A stretch of 64,000 bases of DNA, taken from positions 1-64,000 of the forward strand of contig JAKLFC010000004.1 of NCBI GenBank assembly GCA_022711405.1, in the 5' to 3' direction. Positions 16,690 to 24,458 of the stretch are shown here, piece after piece. The stretch's first letter is position 1; each line of letters opens with the position of its first letter. The stretch is from Bacteroidota bacterium (lineage in GTDB: Bacteria; Bacteroidota; Bacteroidia; Bacteroidales; JAGONC01). Below the pieces are notes generated by a model, which was given only the letters and a program-made list of their open reading frames with translations, made no database searches and had not been told where the DNA came from. The position numbers were made by a program, and so were the translations under genes.

Positions 16690-17007
16690 ATGAAAAAAGC
16701 AATTGTTCTTCTGACACTTTTTGCGTTCATCACCGCAGGTGCTTTTGCCGTAAATAAAATTCAGACGAAAGATACCAAAGCGGTGAAGATCGAGATGCTC
16801 AAGCTGAACCAGGATCCTGTGAAGGCCAAGGAAGGAGACAAGACAAAGAAGACCGACAAGCCGGCCCCAGCTCCCAGTATGAATAATACTTCAGTACAAC
16901 CTGGCGCTCCTGCTCCCAATGCTCCTAAAAGCAATGTGAAGCCGAATTATCCAAAAACAAAAAAAGAAGCATGCGATACAGGGACGACGGAGCCTGCCAA
17001 AAAATAA
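16690..17007 (+). CDS. Small secreted Lys/Pro-rich protein
   Basis: A 105-residue protein: signal peptide (MKKAIVLLTLFAFITAGAFA), then a low-complexity Lys/Pro/Ala/Asn-rich tail with a single Cys near the end (KKEACDTGT). Probably periplasmic and disordered. No family recognised. It has its own promoter box and a terminator-like hairpin. Confidence 0.7.
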   Translation: MKKAIVLLTLFAFITAGAFAVNKIQTKDTKAVKIEMLKLNQDPVKAKEGDKTKKTDKPAPAPSMNNTSVQPGAPAPNAPKSNVKPNYPKTKKEACDTGTTEPAKK

Positions 17008-17027
17008 ACCTCATTTAACCTCTAATA

Positions 17028-17063
17028 GAAAGGGCTCTCTCACAGCATGGGAGGGTCTTTTTT
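17028..17063 (+). terminator. Imperfect hairpin and T-run after the small secreted protein
   Basis: AAAGGGCTCTC pairs imperfectly with GAGGGTCTTT around the loop containing ACAGCAT, followed by six T. Likely but weak terminator. Confidence 0.5.
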
Positions 17064-17310
17064 ATATCTGATGAAACGATCCCGATTTCGATTTACTCAT
17101 CGGGACAAGTGAACCGATATTTGATTTCTGAATTGAATCGAAAATCAGAAATTAACAACACACTGTTCATAAATAAATAACTTAGAAAAGAATACCCGAC
17201 TTCATCAAGTTTATACTATTTCAAATGCATCTATCACAATTACAGCTATATACTTGTGGCCGGAATATGTCCGGATAAATTTAAACAACATTTTTCCGTA
17301 CACATTTTTT
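17064..17310. other. AT-rich intergenic region with weak hairpins
   Basis: No coding frame seen. Two inverted repeats can be noted: TCCCGAT/ATCGGGA near 17080-17105 and ATTTCTGA/TCAGAAAT near 17122-17153. Their role is unknown. Confidence 0.4.
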
Positions 17311-17339
17311 TTTGCAGATTGAATTCTTTCCTAATATTG
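17311..17339 (+). promoter_or_regulatory. Likely promoter for the gene at 17373
   Basis: TTTG at 17311-17314 and TAATATTG at 17332-17339, with 17 bases between, approximate the Bacteroidetes -33/-7 pattern. The -7 has one mismatch. Confidence 0.45.
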
Positions 17340-17372
17340 CATGCGGAAATTAATAACCTTAAAAATACACCA

Positions 17373-18125
17373 ATGAAAAGATTTACCTTTTTGTTTTGCA
17401 TTTTATTCCTTGCTTCTCTTGCAATGGCTCAGGTACCAACGCTTCATGATCCGAATGCACAGGCAACAGTCACGCGTGAAGACGTAGATGCTTGGAAACA
17501 GGCCAGCGACCAGGAAGGATCCCGTTCTCTTGTGGTCTTGGATTTTGAAGGACTGCTCAATAATGAACTGGTCCTCAATTTTTACAATGGTGCAAATGGT
17601 TCCCTTGGAAGTAGTGGACCCAATTACGGAGTATCGTTTACTCCTACCGGCTTGAGCCTTATTGATCAAGATAATGGTGGTACAGGCAACTTTGCCAATG
17701 AGCCTTCACCCAACACCATTTTGTTTTGGTTGACAGGAGGATCGACCACTATGAATATTGCAAATGGCTTTGAGACAGGTGTATCCCTCAAATACACTGC
17801 AGCTACCAGCACTGGATCCGTCTCGCTATATAGCGATCTGAATGGAACAGGTAGTTTGCTCGCCACTGCCACCTTACCTCAAAATCATACTATAAATTGT
17901 TCAGGGGATCCGACGGGTGATTATTGTCACTGGGATTTGGTATCCTTGACCTTTGCGGGCACTGCTCATTCCATTGTTTTCACAGGGACTAATAATCAAA
18001 TTGGCTTTGATGATATCACATTTGATAATCTGTTGCCAGTGGTTCCCGTGGCCAACTGGGCGCTGTTCCTGGGCATCGGCCTGATCCTCGCCTATACCGT
18101 GGTCCGTATGACGCGACTGATCTAA
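17373..18125 (+). CDS. Secreted protein with PVANWAL C-terminal sorting-type tail
   Basis: A 250-residue exported protein: signal peptide MKRFTFLFCILFLASLAMAQ, then a beta-rich domain (VVLDFEGLLNNELVLNFYNG, NTILFWLTGGSTTMNIANGF, SIVFTGTNNQIGFDDITFD), which resembles the body of many PEP-CTERM-type proteins. The end is PVANWALFLGIGLILAYTV plus RMTRL, nearly the same as in the protein at 14737-16485. ATG 17373 is chosen over 17256 because it starts the signal peptide. Function unknown; probably surface or extracellular after processing of the tail. Confidence 0.8.
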   Translation: MKRFTFLFCILFLASLAMAQVPTLHDPNAQATVTREDVDAWKQASDQEGSRSLVVLDFEGLLNNELVLNFYNGANGSLGSSGPNYGVSFTPTGLSLIDQDNGGTGNFANEPSPNTILFWLTGGSTTMNIANGFETGVSLKYTAATSTGSVSLYSDLNGTGSLLATATLPQNHTINCSGDPTGDYCHWDLVSLTFAGTAHSIVFTGTNNQIGFDDITFDNLLPVVPVANWALFLGIGLILAYTVVRMTRLI

Positions 18126-18150
18126 AGCAGGTTTAAACTATTATGTAAGA

Positions 18151-18190
18151 GGAGGCGGCCATCATCTGACCGGCCTCCTTTTTGTTTTTC
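18151..18190 (+). terminator. Rho-independent terminator
   Basis: GGAGGC and GCCTCC form the stem, with further G-C pairs, followed by a T-rich run; it begins 26 bases after the stop at 18125. Confidence 0.75.
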
Positions 18191-18236
18191 AGGATTTCTG
18201 ATTACCTTTACGGCCATCTTCTGATGTTATCCACCC

Positions 18237-19052
18237 ATGAAAAAGATCTTCTGGCTCCTGGCAGCGGTCTTACTCGCTTCCTGCAATACACTGCACTACA
18301 ACATGAAAAGAAACCCCGGGAAGTTCACTGCCGGCCGGGTAGAGCTCAAAGCGGCATCTCCCGTGCTTTTCCATGACGAATTTGACCAGCGTACCATTTC
18401 CCCCAACTGGAAAAAAGCCATGTACTGGTCAGGCCCGCTGTTCAATCCCGAGGTTCCCTCATCCGGATACTATTCCCCGGATAATTTCACGTTCACCGAC
18501 AGCACCGTGCGGCTCTGGACACGTTACCAGCCAAAGGATTTCTACCGGGAAAAGTACAGCGACACGGTCCGGATCAATTATTCCATCGGCCTGCTTGACC
18601 TGTATCCCTGGGTAAGCAGGGGAAATGACCTGACCACGGATTTCATGGTGGAATGCCGTGCCAAAATGCCCGATGGCAATCGTGAATGGCCGGCCTTCTG
18701 GCTTACAGGATATGAACAATGGCCTCCGGAGATCGACATCTTTGAGTACTGGAATGATTCAACGGGACAGTTTACCACAAATTTCCATTACGATCAGCGG
18801 GACCGGCACAGGCAATCCTTCCAGAAACACCGGATCACCATTCCTTTGAAAGACGAATTCCACACCTATGGCCTGAAGGTATTCAATGACCAGATGGAGT
18901 TTTATTTCGACGGATTCCTCTATCGCAAGCTAAGGAGCGTCAATCAGTACCTGCACAAACTAACAGTGATCCTTCAGAACGGAGTGCATGATGATCCTGA
19001 CAATGACACCTTTCTGGAAGTGGATTGGCTCAGGATTTACCGGCTTCGCTGA
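18237..19052 (+). CDS. Glycoside hydrolase family 16 lipoprotein
   Basis: A 271-residue lipoprotein: MKKIFWLLAAVLLASC with Cys 16 as the lipid site. The GH16 catalytic motif is PEIDIFEYW (ExDxxE), preceded by EWPAFWLTGYEQWPP and followed by TNFHYD; the last strand is DNDTFLEVDWLRIYRL. GH16 enzymes cleave beta-1,3 or beta-1,4 links in laminarin, porphyran, agar or similar glucans and galactans; the substrate cannot be told. Its 3' end overlaps by 23 bases the 3' end of the convergent sulfotransferase gene. Confidence 0.88.
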   Translation: MKKIFWLLAAVLLASCNTLHYNMKRNPGKFTAGRVELKAASPVLFHDEFDQRTISPNWKKAMYWSGPLFNPEVPSSGYYSPDNFTFTDSTVRLWTRYQPKDFYREKYSDTVRINYSIGLLDLYPWVSRGNDLTTDFMVECRAKMPDGNREWPAFWLTGYEQWPPEIDIFEYWNDSTGQFTTNFHYDQRDRHRQSFQKHRITIPLKDEFHTYGLKVFNDQMEFYFDGFLYRKLRSVNQYLHKLTVILQNGVHDDPDNDTFLEVDWLRIYRLR

Positions 19053-20211
19053 CAGGCTCCCCGTTGATGACCAGGCCATCCTGCGGCACCCGGTATCCCC
19101 ATTCATTCATCGCGAAATCCCATTTTTCCAGGATCCTGTCCAGCTGGTGCCTGGAGATGTGATGCACATTTTTTCTGTACCCTTTGCTTTGATGTGTGTA
19201 ACTGGCGAAGGCACCCTTCACCTGATCAAAACCTGGCAGTCCAAAGGTTGAATAGATCCTCCCGAGCATACCCACCGGATCTTTCTCCAGCTCGTCAAAC
19301 GAAAACTCGAGGAGGTTTCCGGGCGGTATCCGCTTTCTTTCCTCAAGATATGTATGCATCATGCGGTCATAGATCGAGAAAATGATCTCTTCAAGCTGTT
19401 CTTCGGTAACGGTATGCAGCTGGAGAGCAGGCATCATTTCATGGTAGAAATGCTGTGTCGAAAGGAATACCGTTACAGGATTCCGGTGGATGTGAATGAA
19501 TCTGGCATTGGGAAACATCTCAAGTATTTCCCGTATCCTGCCTGTATTGGTTGGATTCTTTGACAAAAACCGCGTCGCGCCCCTGTACCTGATCGCTTTT
19601 TTAATGATCAGCTGATAGTCGTGCTGCCATTGCTTCAGGATCCGGTCATCCCTATCCTGGAATTCGACGAACTTCCGGTAGAATTCCATGGTGTTGCGCG
19701 GGAAGATCCAGAAATAGTAATACGAAAGTGGCCGGCGGCTACCAATGGCGAATTCTTCCTCCTGGGGATAGTCAGCGTTCATTTTCACATTGTCGCCCAG
19801 CCTTCTGGGTGCAATGAGCAGGCGCATGAAGTTCCTGAAAAGGAAATATCCGGCAGCGTTGAACAATGTATCCGGAAAGACGCTCTGATAGGTAGTTACT
19901 GAACCCATCTGCGGATCCTGGTTCAGCAGGTTGTGAAGATGGGTGGTGCCACTGCGCCAGTGACCGACAATAAAGATGGGGTCTTCCGTTACAGGCTGTC
20001 TGTCGATCTTTGGATTGATCCAGATCCGTTCGAACCAGCGGAATGGTTTGTTGATGAGGTTGATGACCAGTGTAGCCAGAACCCTGCCATAATAACGGGG
20101 CTGAACGCCGTAGGTACAGGCCAGCGACGTGAACAGACCCAGGTCATAACCTACAGCCGGAGGCAGCCACAGACCTTTTTTTTCTTTCTTTGGTCGCAAC
20201 CCTGTATTCAT
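19030..20211 (-). CDS. Sulfotransferase-family protein
   Basis: A 393-residue protein with the 5'-PSB loop DPIFIVGHWRSGTTHLHNLL near residue 85 and the 3'-PB motif ARFIHIHRNPVTVFLS near residue 245; SKNPTNTGRI and SFDELEKDP are also typical. It would move a sulfate group from PAPS to a sugar, lipid or other acceptor. ATG 20211 is chosen because the 23 residues before it look unlike protein. The acceptor is unknown. Confidence 0.85.
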   Translation of the reverse strand: MNTGLRPKKEKKGLWLPPAVGYDLGLFTSLACTYGVQPRYYGRVLATLVINLINKPFRWFERIWINPKIDRQPVTEDPIFIVGHWRSGTTHLHNLLNQDPQMGSVTTYQSVFPDTLFNAAGYFLFRNFMRLLIAPRRLGDNVKMNADYPQEEEFAIGSRRPLSYYYFWIFPRNTMEFYRKFVEFQDRDDRILKQWQHDYQLIIKKAIRYRGATRFLSKNPTNTGRIREILEMFPNARFIHIHRNPVTVFLSTQHFYHEMMPALQLHTVTEEQLEEIIFSIYDRMMHTYLEERKRIPPGNLLEFSFDELEKDPVGMLGRIYSTFGLPGFDQVKGAFASYTHQSKGYRKNVHHISRHQLDRILEKWDFAMNEWGYRVPQDGLVINGEPVSEAGKS

Positions 20212-20232
20212 GGGGTAAAAGTAAAAAAGTAT

Positions 20233-20240
20233 TAGTTTTG
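20233..20240 (+). promoter_or_regulatory. -7 box for the acyl-CoA dehydrogenase gene
   Basis: TAGTTTTG lies 50 bases before ATG 20290, in the divergent gap with the sulfotransferase. Confidence 0.5.
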
Positions 20241-20289
20241 CAGTCCATTTGCTTGAAAATTTCTTACACCCACCATACATTTATATATT

Positions 20290-21468
20290 ATGGTATCATC
20301 TATCTATCATCCTCCTGATCATTTCCTGGTGGATGAATTGCTTTCGCGGGAGCAACTGACCATCCGCGGTGCAGTGCGCGACTGGGTTAACCGGGAAGTC
20401 AAGCCGGTCATTGAGGAGGCCAGCCAGCAGCATTCTTTTCCTGTTCATCTGGTCAGGGAAATGGGTGAGCTGGGTGTCATGGGACCTTTCATTCCTCAGG
20501 AATACGGCGGAGCCGGTCTTGATCAGATAGCGTACGGTGTGATCATGACCGAGCTGGAACGAGGCGACTCGGGAATCCGGTCGGCAGCATCGGTGCAGTC
20601 TTCGCTGGTCATGTATCCTATCTTTCGTTTTGGCAGTGAGGAGCAGCGCAGGCGATACCTTCCGAAACTGGCCAAAGGGGAAATGATCGGAGCATTCGGC
20701 CTGACCGAGCCCGATCATGGGTCGGATCCAGGCAGTATGATCACCCGTATCGAAGAAAAAAAAGATCATTTTCTGCTCAATGGCGCCAAGATGTGGATCA
20801 CCAATGCTTCCATCTGCGATATTGCCGTTGTCTGGGCAAAGGATGAGACCGGAGAGATCAGGGGATTGATCGTCGAGAGGGGCATGGAGGGCCTGACCAC
20901 GCCTGAAACACACAACAAGTGGTCATTGAGAGCGTCGGTGACCGGGGAGCTGGTATTCAACGATGTCAGGGTACCGAAGGAAAACATCTTTCCGGGTATT
21001 TACGGGCTCAAAGGCCCTCTGATGTGCCTGAATTCGGCCCGGTACGGGATTGCCTGGGGAGCCATCGGAGCTGCCATGGATTGTTACGATACTGCCGTCC
21101 GCTACGCGAAGGAACGTAAGCAGTTCAGGAAGCCCATTGCGGCCTTTCAGCTCACCCAGGAAAAACTGGCCCGGATGCTGACGGAGATCACCAAGGCGCA
21201 GCTGCTTGCCTGGCGGCTGGGTGTGTTGCGGAATGAAGACCGTGCCACTGCAGCCCAGATCTCCATGGCCAAGCGCAATAATGTACTTATGGCACTTGAG
21301 GTGGCCCGTGAAGCCCGTCAGATCCTGGGTGCCATGGGGATCACAGGTGATTTCCCCGTCATGCGCCACATGATGAACCTTGAGTCGGTTATCACCTATG
21401 AAGGCACCCACGAGATCCATCTGCTGATTACGGGAGAGGATATTACCGGGATGGAGGCGTTTCACTGA
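20290..21468 (+). CDS. gcdH: Glutaryl-CoA dehydrogenase-type acyl-CoA dehydrogenase
   Basis: A 392-residue flavoprotein of the acyl-CoA dehydrogenase family. It has GIRSAASVQSSLVMYPI, the Arg/Ser pair that marks glutaryl-CoA dehydrogenases; FGLTEPDHGSDPGSM for FAD; KMWITNASICDIAVVWAK; and the catalytic Glu in ITYEGTHEIHLLI. The enzyme oxidises and decarboxylates glutaryl-CoA to crotonyl-CoA in Lys/Trp or aromatic breakdown. No electron-transfer flavoprotein genes are next to it. The stop codon forms the first bases of an inverted repeat (21466-21624). Confidence 0.85.
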   Translation: MVSSIYHPPDHFLVDELLSREQLTIRGAVRDWVNREVKPVIEEASQQHSFPVHLVREMGELGVMGPFIPQEYGGAGLDQIAYGVIMTELERGDSGIRSAASVQSSLVMYPIFRFGSEEQRRRYLPKLAKGEMIGAFGLTEPDHGSDPGSMITRIEEKKDHFLLNGAKMWITNASICDIAVVWAKDETGEIRGLIVERGMEGLTTPETHNKWSLRASVTGELVFNDVRVPKENIFPGIYGLKGPLMCLNSARYGIAWGAIGAAMDCYDTAVRYAKERKQFRKPIAAFQLTQEKLARMLTEITKAQLLAWRLGVLRNEDRATAAQISMAKRNNVLMALEVAREARQILGAMGITGDFPVMRHMMNLESVITYEGTHEIHLLITGEDITGMEAFH

Positions 21469-21624
21469 ATATCCAACATACGAACATACGAGGTTGAAGT
21501 AGAACGGAAAGGCGAAGTAGATTTTTGATAGGAATGAAGAAATCTGAATTCACCCTTCCAATCATAAATCCCCTTCTACTTTCACCTCGCCTTCCACTTC
21601 GTATGTTCGTATGTTGGATATTCA
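21466..21624. repeat. Inverted repeat whose arms begin at the stop codons of two convergent genes
   Basis: The left arm TGAATATCCAACATACGAAC continues CATACGAG; the right arm is its inverse from 21624 (TGAATATCCAACATACGAAC, CATACGAAG). Inside the arms lie further matched GAAGTAG/AAGGCG words. The TGA of the dehydrogenase and the TGA of the exonuclease gene are the first three bases of the two arms. It could act as a two-way terminator or be a mobile repeat. Confidence 0.85.
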
Positions 21625-22977
21625 TTTAAGCAGTATGACCCTCTCCACCCGGTTCCTACTGATATACCCCCGGATGATCATCCGTACGTCACGGTTATCT
21701 TCAAACGGTTTGATGCAGGAACGCATGAATTCCACATCACTGGTGGCAATGCCTGAATCCATGTAGCCGTAGCCGAGGTATTTTCCGTTTTCGACCATCA
21801 CCAGGGCCTTTTCATCGTTTGTCCGTCCGGCATCGATGATCAGAAAGCTTTCATTATCAAAGCGATAAGGTCGGATAGCCTGTTCAACCCGCTGATTATA
21901 CGATTCGGGATCTTCCTTTTTGATACAGGCTCCATGACATTTGTGGATATGGTACGAAAAACAGGCATGCTGTGTTTTGTAAAGGCTGCATAATTTCTGA
22001 CAGAGTTCGTGCTTCTCGGCAAGCTGGAAAAGAAACTCCCTGGCAGCTGTCATGTTGTTAAAAGTCAGAATGGGTACGGATCCGTTCGCATCACGCTCTA
22101 TTTTTAAATGCAGGTATCCAGCGTTGTCTGTGAAGGTATACACGCCACAGTTCAGGAGTGTCCTTTTCTGGGAAGTATTGTAGATGGGCTGGTATTTCTT
22201 TATCTCAGAGGATTCGAGCAGCAGGGCGACCAGCTCGTTCCCGGTGAGTTCGTAACCAATGTCAGCAATGCGGTATTTCAGTTCCTGTTCTTTCTTACTG
22301 AGGTTATCGCTCAGGTGGGAACGCACGCGTTCTGAGATATTGATGCTTTTGCCGACATAGATGATATACCCGTTCTCATCGTAGAAATAATACACACCCG
22401 GCAGTTCGGGCAGCTGATCAATGATTTCCTTTCTGAGGTTGGAATTCAGACCGCGCAGGGAGATGAAGGTGATGGCCGGCTCGATGGAAATCAGGAATTC
22501 AAAGAGTCGTGCGGTGGCGGTAGCGTCGCCGGCGGCCCGGTGCCGGCAGGGATTCACAATGTCAAGATCCTTGCAGAGGTTTCCCAGTCCGTATGAGCGC
22601 CTGTGAGGGATCAGCTTGCGGCTCATTTTCACGGTGCATAGCTTCTCCCTGCGAAAATCATAACCCAGGCTACCGTACTCCTGCCTCAGAAAAGAATAAT
22701 CAAATGCAACATGATGACCCACCAGGGTTCTGCCTTCAGTGAGCTCAAGGATGTCGCGTGCCACATCGCAAAAACGCGGTGCATCTTCCACCATTTTATT
22801 CGAAATGCCGGTCATCTGCGTGATGCGGTAAGGTATTCTTTTCTCTGGATTGATCAGGGTCGTGTATTCATGGGTGATCTTTCTTCCGTCATGCAGGAAG
22901 ATCGCAACCTCGGTAATTTTTTCCGTTTTGGGATTCAATCCCGTAGTTTCCACATCAACAACCGCGAACATGGGCAA
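21622..22977 (-). CDS. DnaQ-like exonuclease fused to GIY-YIG (UvrC/Cho-like) nuclease
   Basis: A 451-residue protein. Residues 1-165 are a DEDDh 3'-5' exonuclease: FAVVDVETTGLNP (Exo I), GHHVAFDYSFLRQE (Exo II), HRAAGDATATARL (Exo III). Residues 195-275 are a GIY-YIG domain: LPGVYYFYDENGYIIYVGKS then RVRSHL. The rest resembles the middle of UvrC-type proteins. Such fusions are common in Bacteroidetes and are thought to act in repair. It lies 8 bases after the repressor gene on the same strand, so it is probably part of the damage-response cassette. Confidence 0.88.
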   Translation of the reverse strand: MPMFAVVDVETTGLNPKTEKITEVAIFLHDGRKITHEYTTLINPEKRIPYRITQMTGISNKMVEDAPRFCDVARDILELTEGRTLVGHHVAFDYSFLRQEYGSLGYDFRREKLCTVKMSRKLIPHRRSYGLGNLCKDLDIVNPCRHRAAGDATATARLFEFLISIEPAITFISLRGLNSNLRKEIIDQLPELPGVYYFYDENGYIIYVGKSINISERVRSHLSDNLSKKEQELKYRIADIGYELTGNELVALLLESSEIKKYQPIYNTSQKRTLLNCGVYTFTDNAGYLHLKIERDANGSVPILTFNNMTAAREFLFQLAEKHELCQKLCSLYKTQHACFSYHIHKCHGACIKKEDPESYNQRVEQAIRPYRFDNESFLIIDAGRTNDEKALVMVENGKYLGYGYMDSGIATSDVEFMRSCIKPFEDNRDVRMIIRGYISRNRVERVILLK

Positions 22978-22985
22978 TGGTACAG

Positions 22986-23786
22986 TTACAGGTTCAACCT
23001 GGTTTGTATGGCCTTTACTTCATTCTTCAGTATCCGTATCGTTTCCACCAGTTCTTCTTTTTCCATATTGGGACCTGGCAGTTCCGAACTGAGGAATGTC
23101 ACGAATTTCCAGGCTTCTCTCAGCTGGGTGACAGGCAGTTCATAGGGTTTATAAAAAGAGTTCAGGGAGTGCAGCACCAGCTTTCCATCCATCCTGATCC
23201 TATTCTCGACTACTTTAAAAACGATCCCGTCTTCTATAGTCAGAAGAATATAGGCATGTTTATTCCGGATGAGGTTCCAGTTCTGAACGAATTCACCGAT
23301 CACCCATGATTTTTCAGGGATGGGGTGCATCGAGTCGCCTTCGATCTGGAAAGCGCGGTACTTTCTTTCCCTGGAAAGAAACGGCAGCCGGAACGTGGGC
23401 AGGATGCTGATATACTCCGGATCAGCGTAGCCGCTGACATATCCCGCCCTGGCCTTTTCACTGACCATCTCAATGTTCTCTTCATTATCCCGGGAGACCG
23501 TGGTAGCCAGCACCCTGAGTTTACTGCCGGTGATGAACACATCGTATCCTTTTTCGAGCTGCGAAAGCTGGCTTTCGGAAAGCTTTGACAGATCTACACG
23601 GACCAGCGTGTCGATCGCCACGTTGAAATATTTCGAAAAAGCGATGAGTTCTTCGATACCGGGTTCGGCCACCCGGTTCTCATAGCCGCTCAGGGTCGAA
23701 CGTTTCATGTTCAGCGCAAAGGCTACATCGTCCTGCGTGCGCCCGCGGCGCTTGCGGAGTAGGCGGATGTTTGCAGTGAAGTACAT
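22986..23786 (-). CDS. XRE-S24 (LexA/CI-like) self-cleaving repressor
   Basis: A 266-residue repressor. The helix-turn-helix (residues 5-60) is of XRE type: NIRLLRKRRGRTQDDVAFAL, then KRSTLSGYENR. The C-terminal S24 peptidase has a candidate Ala114-Gly115 cleavage bond (KARAGYVSG), the catalytic Ser152 in EGDSMHPIP and Lys191 in GIVFKVVENR, so the parts needed for LexA-like autocleavage are all present. It probably represses the divergent dinB-dnaE genes until DNA damage. Heptamer repeats begin 3 bases before its start codon. Confidence 0.85.
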   Translation of the reverse strand: MYFTANIRLLRKRRGRTQDDVAFALNMKRSTLSGYENRVAEPGIEELIAFSKYFNVAIDTLVRVDLSKLSESQLSQLEKGYDVFITGSKLRVLATTVSRDNEENIEMVSEKARAGYVSGYADPEYISILPTFRLPFLSRERKYRAFQIEGDSMHPIPEKSWVIGEFVQNWNLIRNKHAYILLTIEDGIVFKVVENRIRMDGKLVLHSLNSFYKPYELPVTQLREAWKFVTFLSSELPGPNMEKEELVETIRILKNEVKAIQTRLNL

Positions 23787-23789
23787 AGG

Positions 23790-23838
23790 AGTTTGGTTTC
23801 AGGTTTCAAGTTGCAGGTTACAGGTTTCAGGTTGTAGG
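23790..23838. repeat. Heptamer array (TTNCAGG type)
   Basis: Seven consecutive 7-base units: AGTTTGG TTTCAGG TTTCAAG, then TTGCAGG TTACAGG, then TTTCAGG TTGTAGG. It fills the gap between the stop of the four-helix-bundle gene and the repressor start, and is the inverse of the array at 24246-24306. Confidence 0.85.
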
Positions 23839-23842
23839 TTAT

Positions 23843-24229
23843 TCATTTAACTAACCAGTTGTTTTCAACGTACTGGATAAAGGAAAATATCATTTTGCTT
23901 AATTTAGAATATTCTTCAATAATAAGCTGACATTCATGACTATCAGAATGAATTTCATTAATCATCTTTAAATGAAATATTGTTTCATCACAGGACGCAT
24001 GAGAGAAAACCAGAAATCGGATAAATTCCGATTTATATCTTTTTCTTCCATAACCTTCTACAATATTAGCTACAATACTTTTAGAAGATCTTCTGATCTG
24101 ACTGCCTTGTTCATAAAATTCATATTTAGGTAATTGTAATGTGAGTTTATGAATTTTTAAAGCCAGAGAAAAAGAGATCGAATAAATCTCAAGATCCTCA
24201 TAACTCCTGCAAATTTTATGATCTCCCAT
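23843..24229 (-). CDS. Four-helix-bundle protein (23S rRNA intervening-sequence protein family)
   Basis: A 128-residue helical protein. It begins [18 protein letters not shown] and has [30 protein letters not shown], the family hallmark, then an [18 protein letters not shown] helix. Members were first seen as proteins encoded in 23S rRNA intervening sequences and are often found as lone genes between short repeats; function unknown. ATG 24229 is chosen since the 25 residues upstream are translated repeat. Arrays of 7-base units, inverted to each other, flank the gene. CAAAGATA at 24410-24417 is a possible minus-strand -7 box. Confidence 0.88.
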   Translation of the reverse strand: MGDHKICRSYEDLEIYSISFSLALKIHKLTLQLPKYEFYEQGSQIRRSSKSIVANIVEGYGRKRYKSEFIRFLVFSHASCDETIFHLKMINEIHSDSHECQLIIEEYSKLSKMIFSFIQYVENNWLVK

Positions 24230-24245
24230 AACATTTTCATGATTT

Positions 24246-24306
24246 AAACCTGTAACCTGTAACCTGCAACCTGAAACCTGCAACCTGCAACCTGCAACCT
24301 GCAACC
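24246..24306. repeat. Heptamer array (CAACCTG type)
   Basis: Eight full units of NAACCTG and part of a ninth. It is the inverted partner of 23790-23838, so the four-helix-bundle gene sits between inverted arrays. Confidence 0.9.
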
Positions 24307-24356
24307 ATTAATCCCCCTAAACCACTAAATGTTACCTATTCACTTAAAAAATTTGC

Positions 24357-24411
24357 ATCCGATCGGATAAATGATTAATTTATCGTCGTAAAAATGATCA
24401 AAATTTAATCA
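24357..24411. promoter_or_regulatory. Candidate operator upstream of dinB
   Basis: A perfect 12-base palindrome ATCCGATCGGAT at 24357-24368 and an inverted pair TGATTAA (24372-24378) / TTAATCA (24405-24411) lie in the region upstream of dinB. They are candidates for repressor binding, but the repressor's site is not known. Confidence 0.35.
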
Positions 24412-24458
24412 AAGATAGATCAATTATTCACATTTCAAACATTTACGGAAAAATTTTT

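Noticed and set aside
23787..24310. Tandem repeats as a possible CRISPR array
   Set aside because: Units are 7 bases with no spacers, and no cas genes are near.
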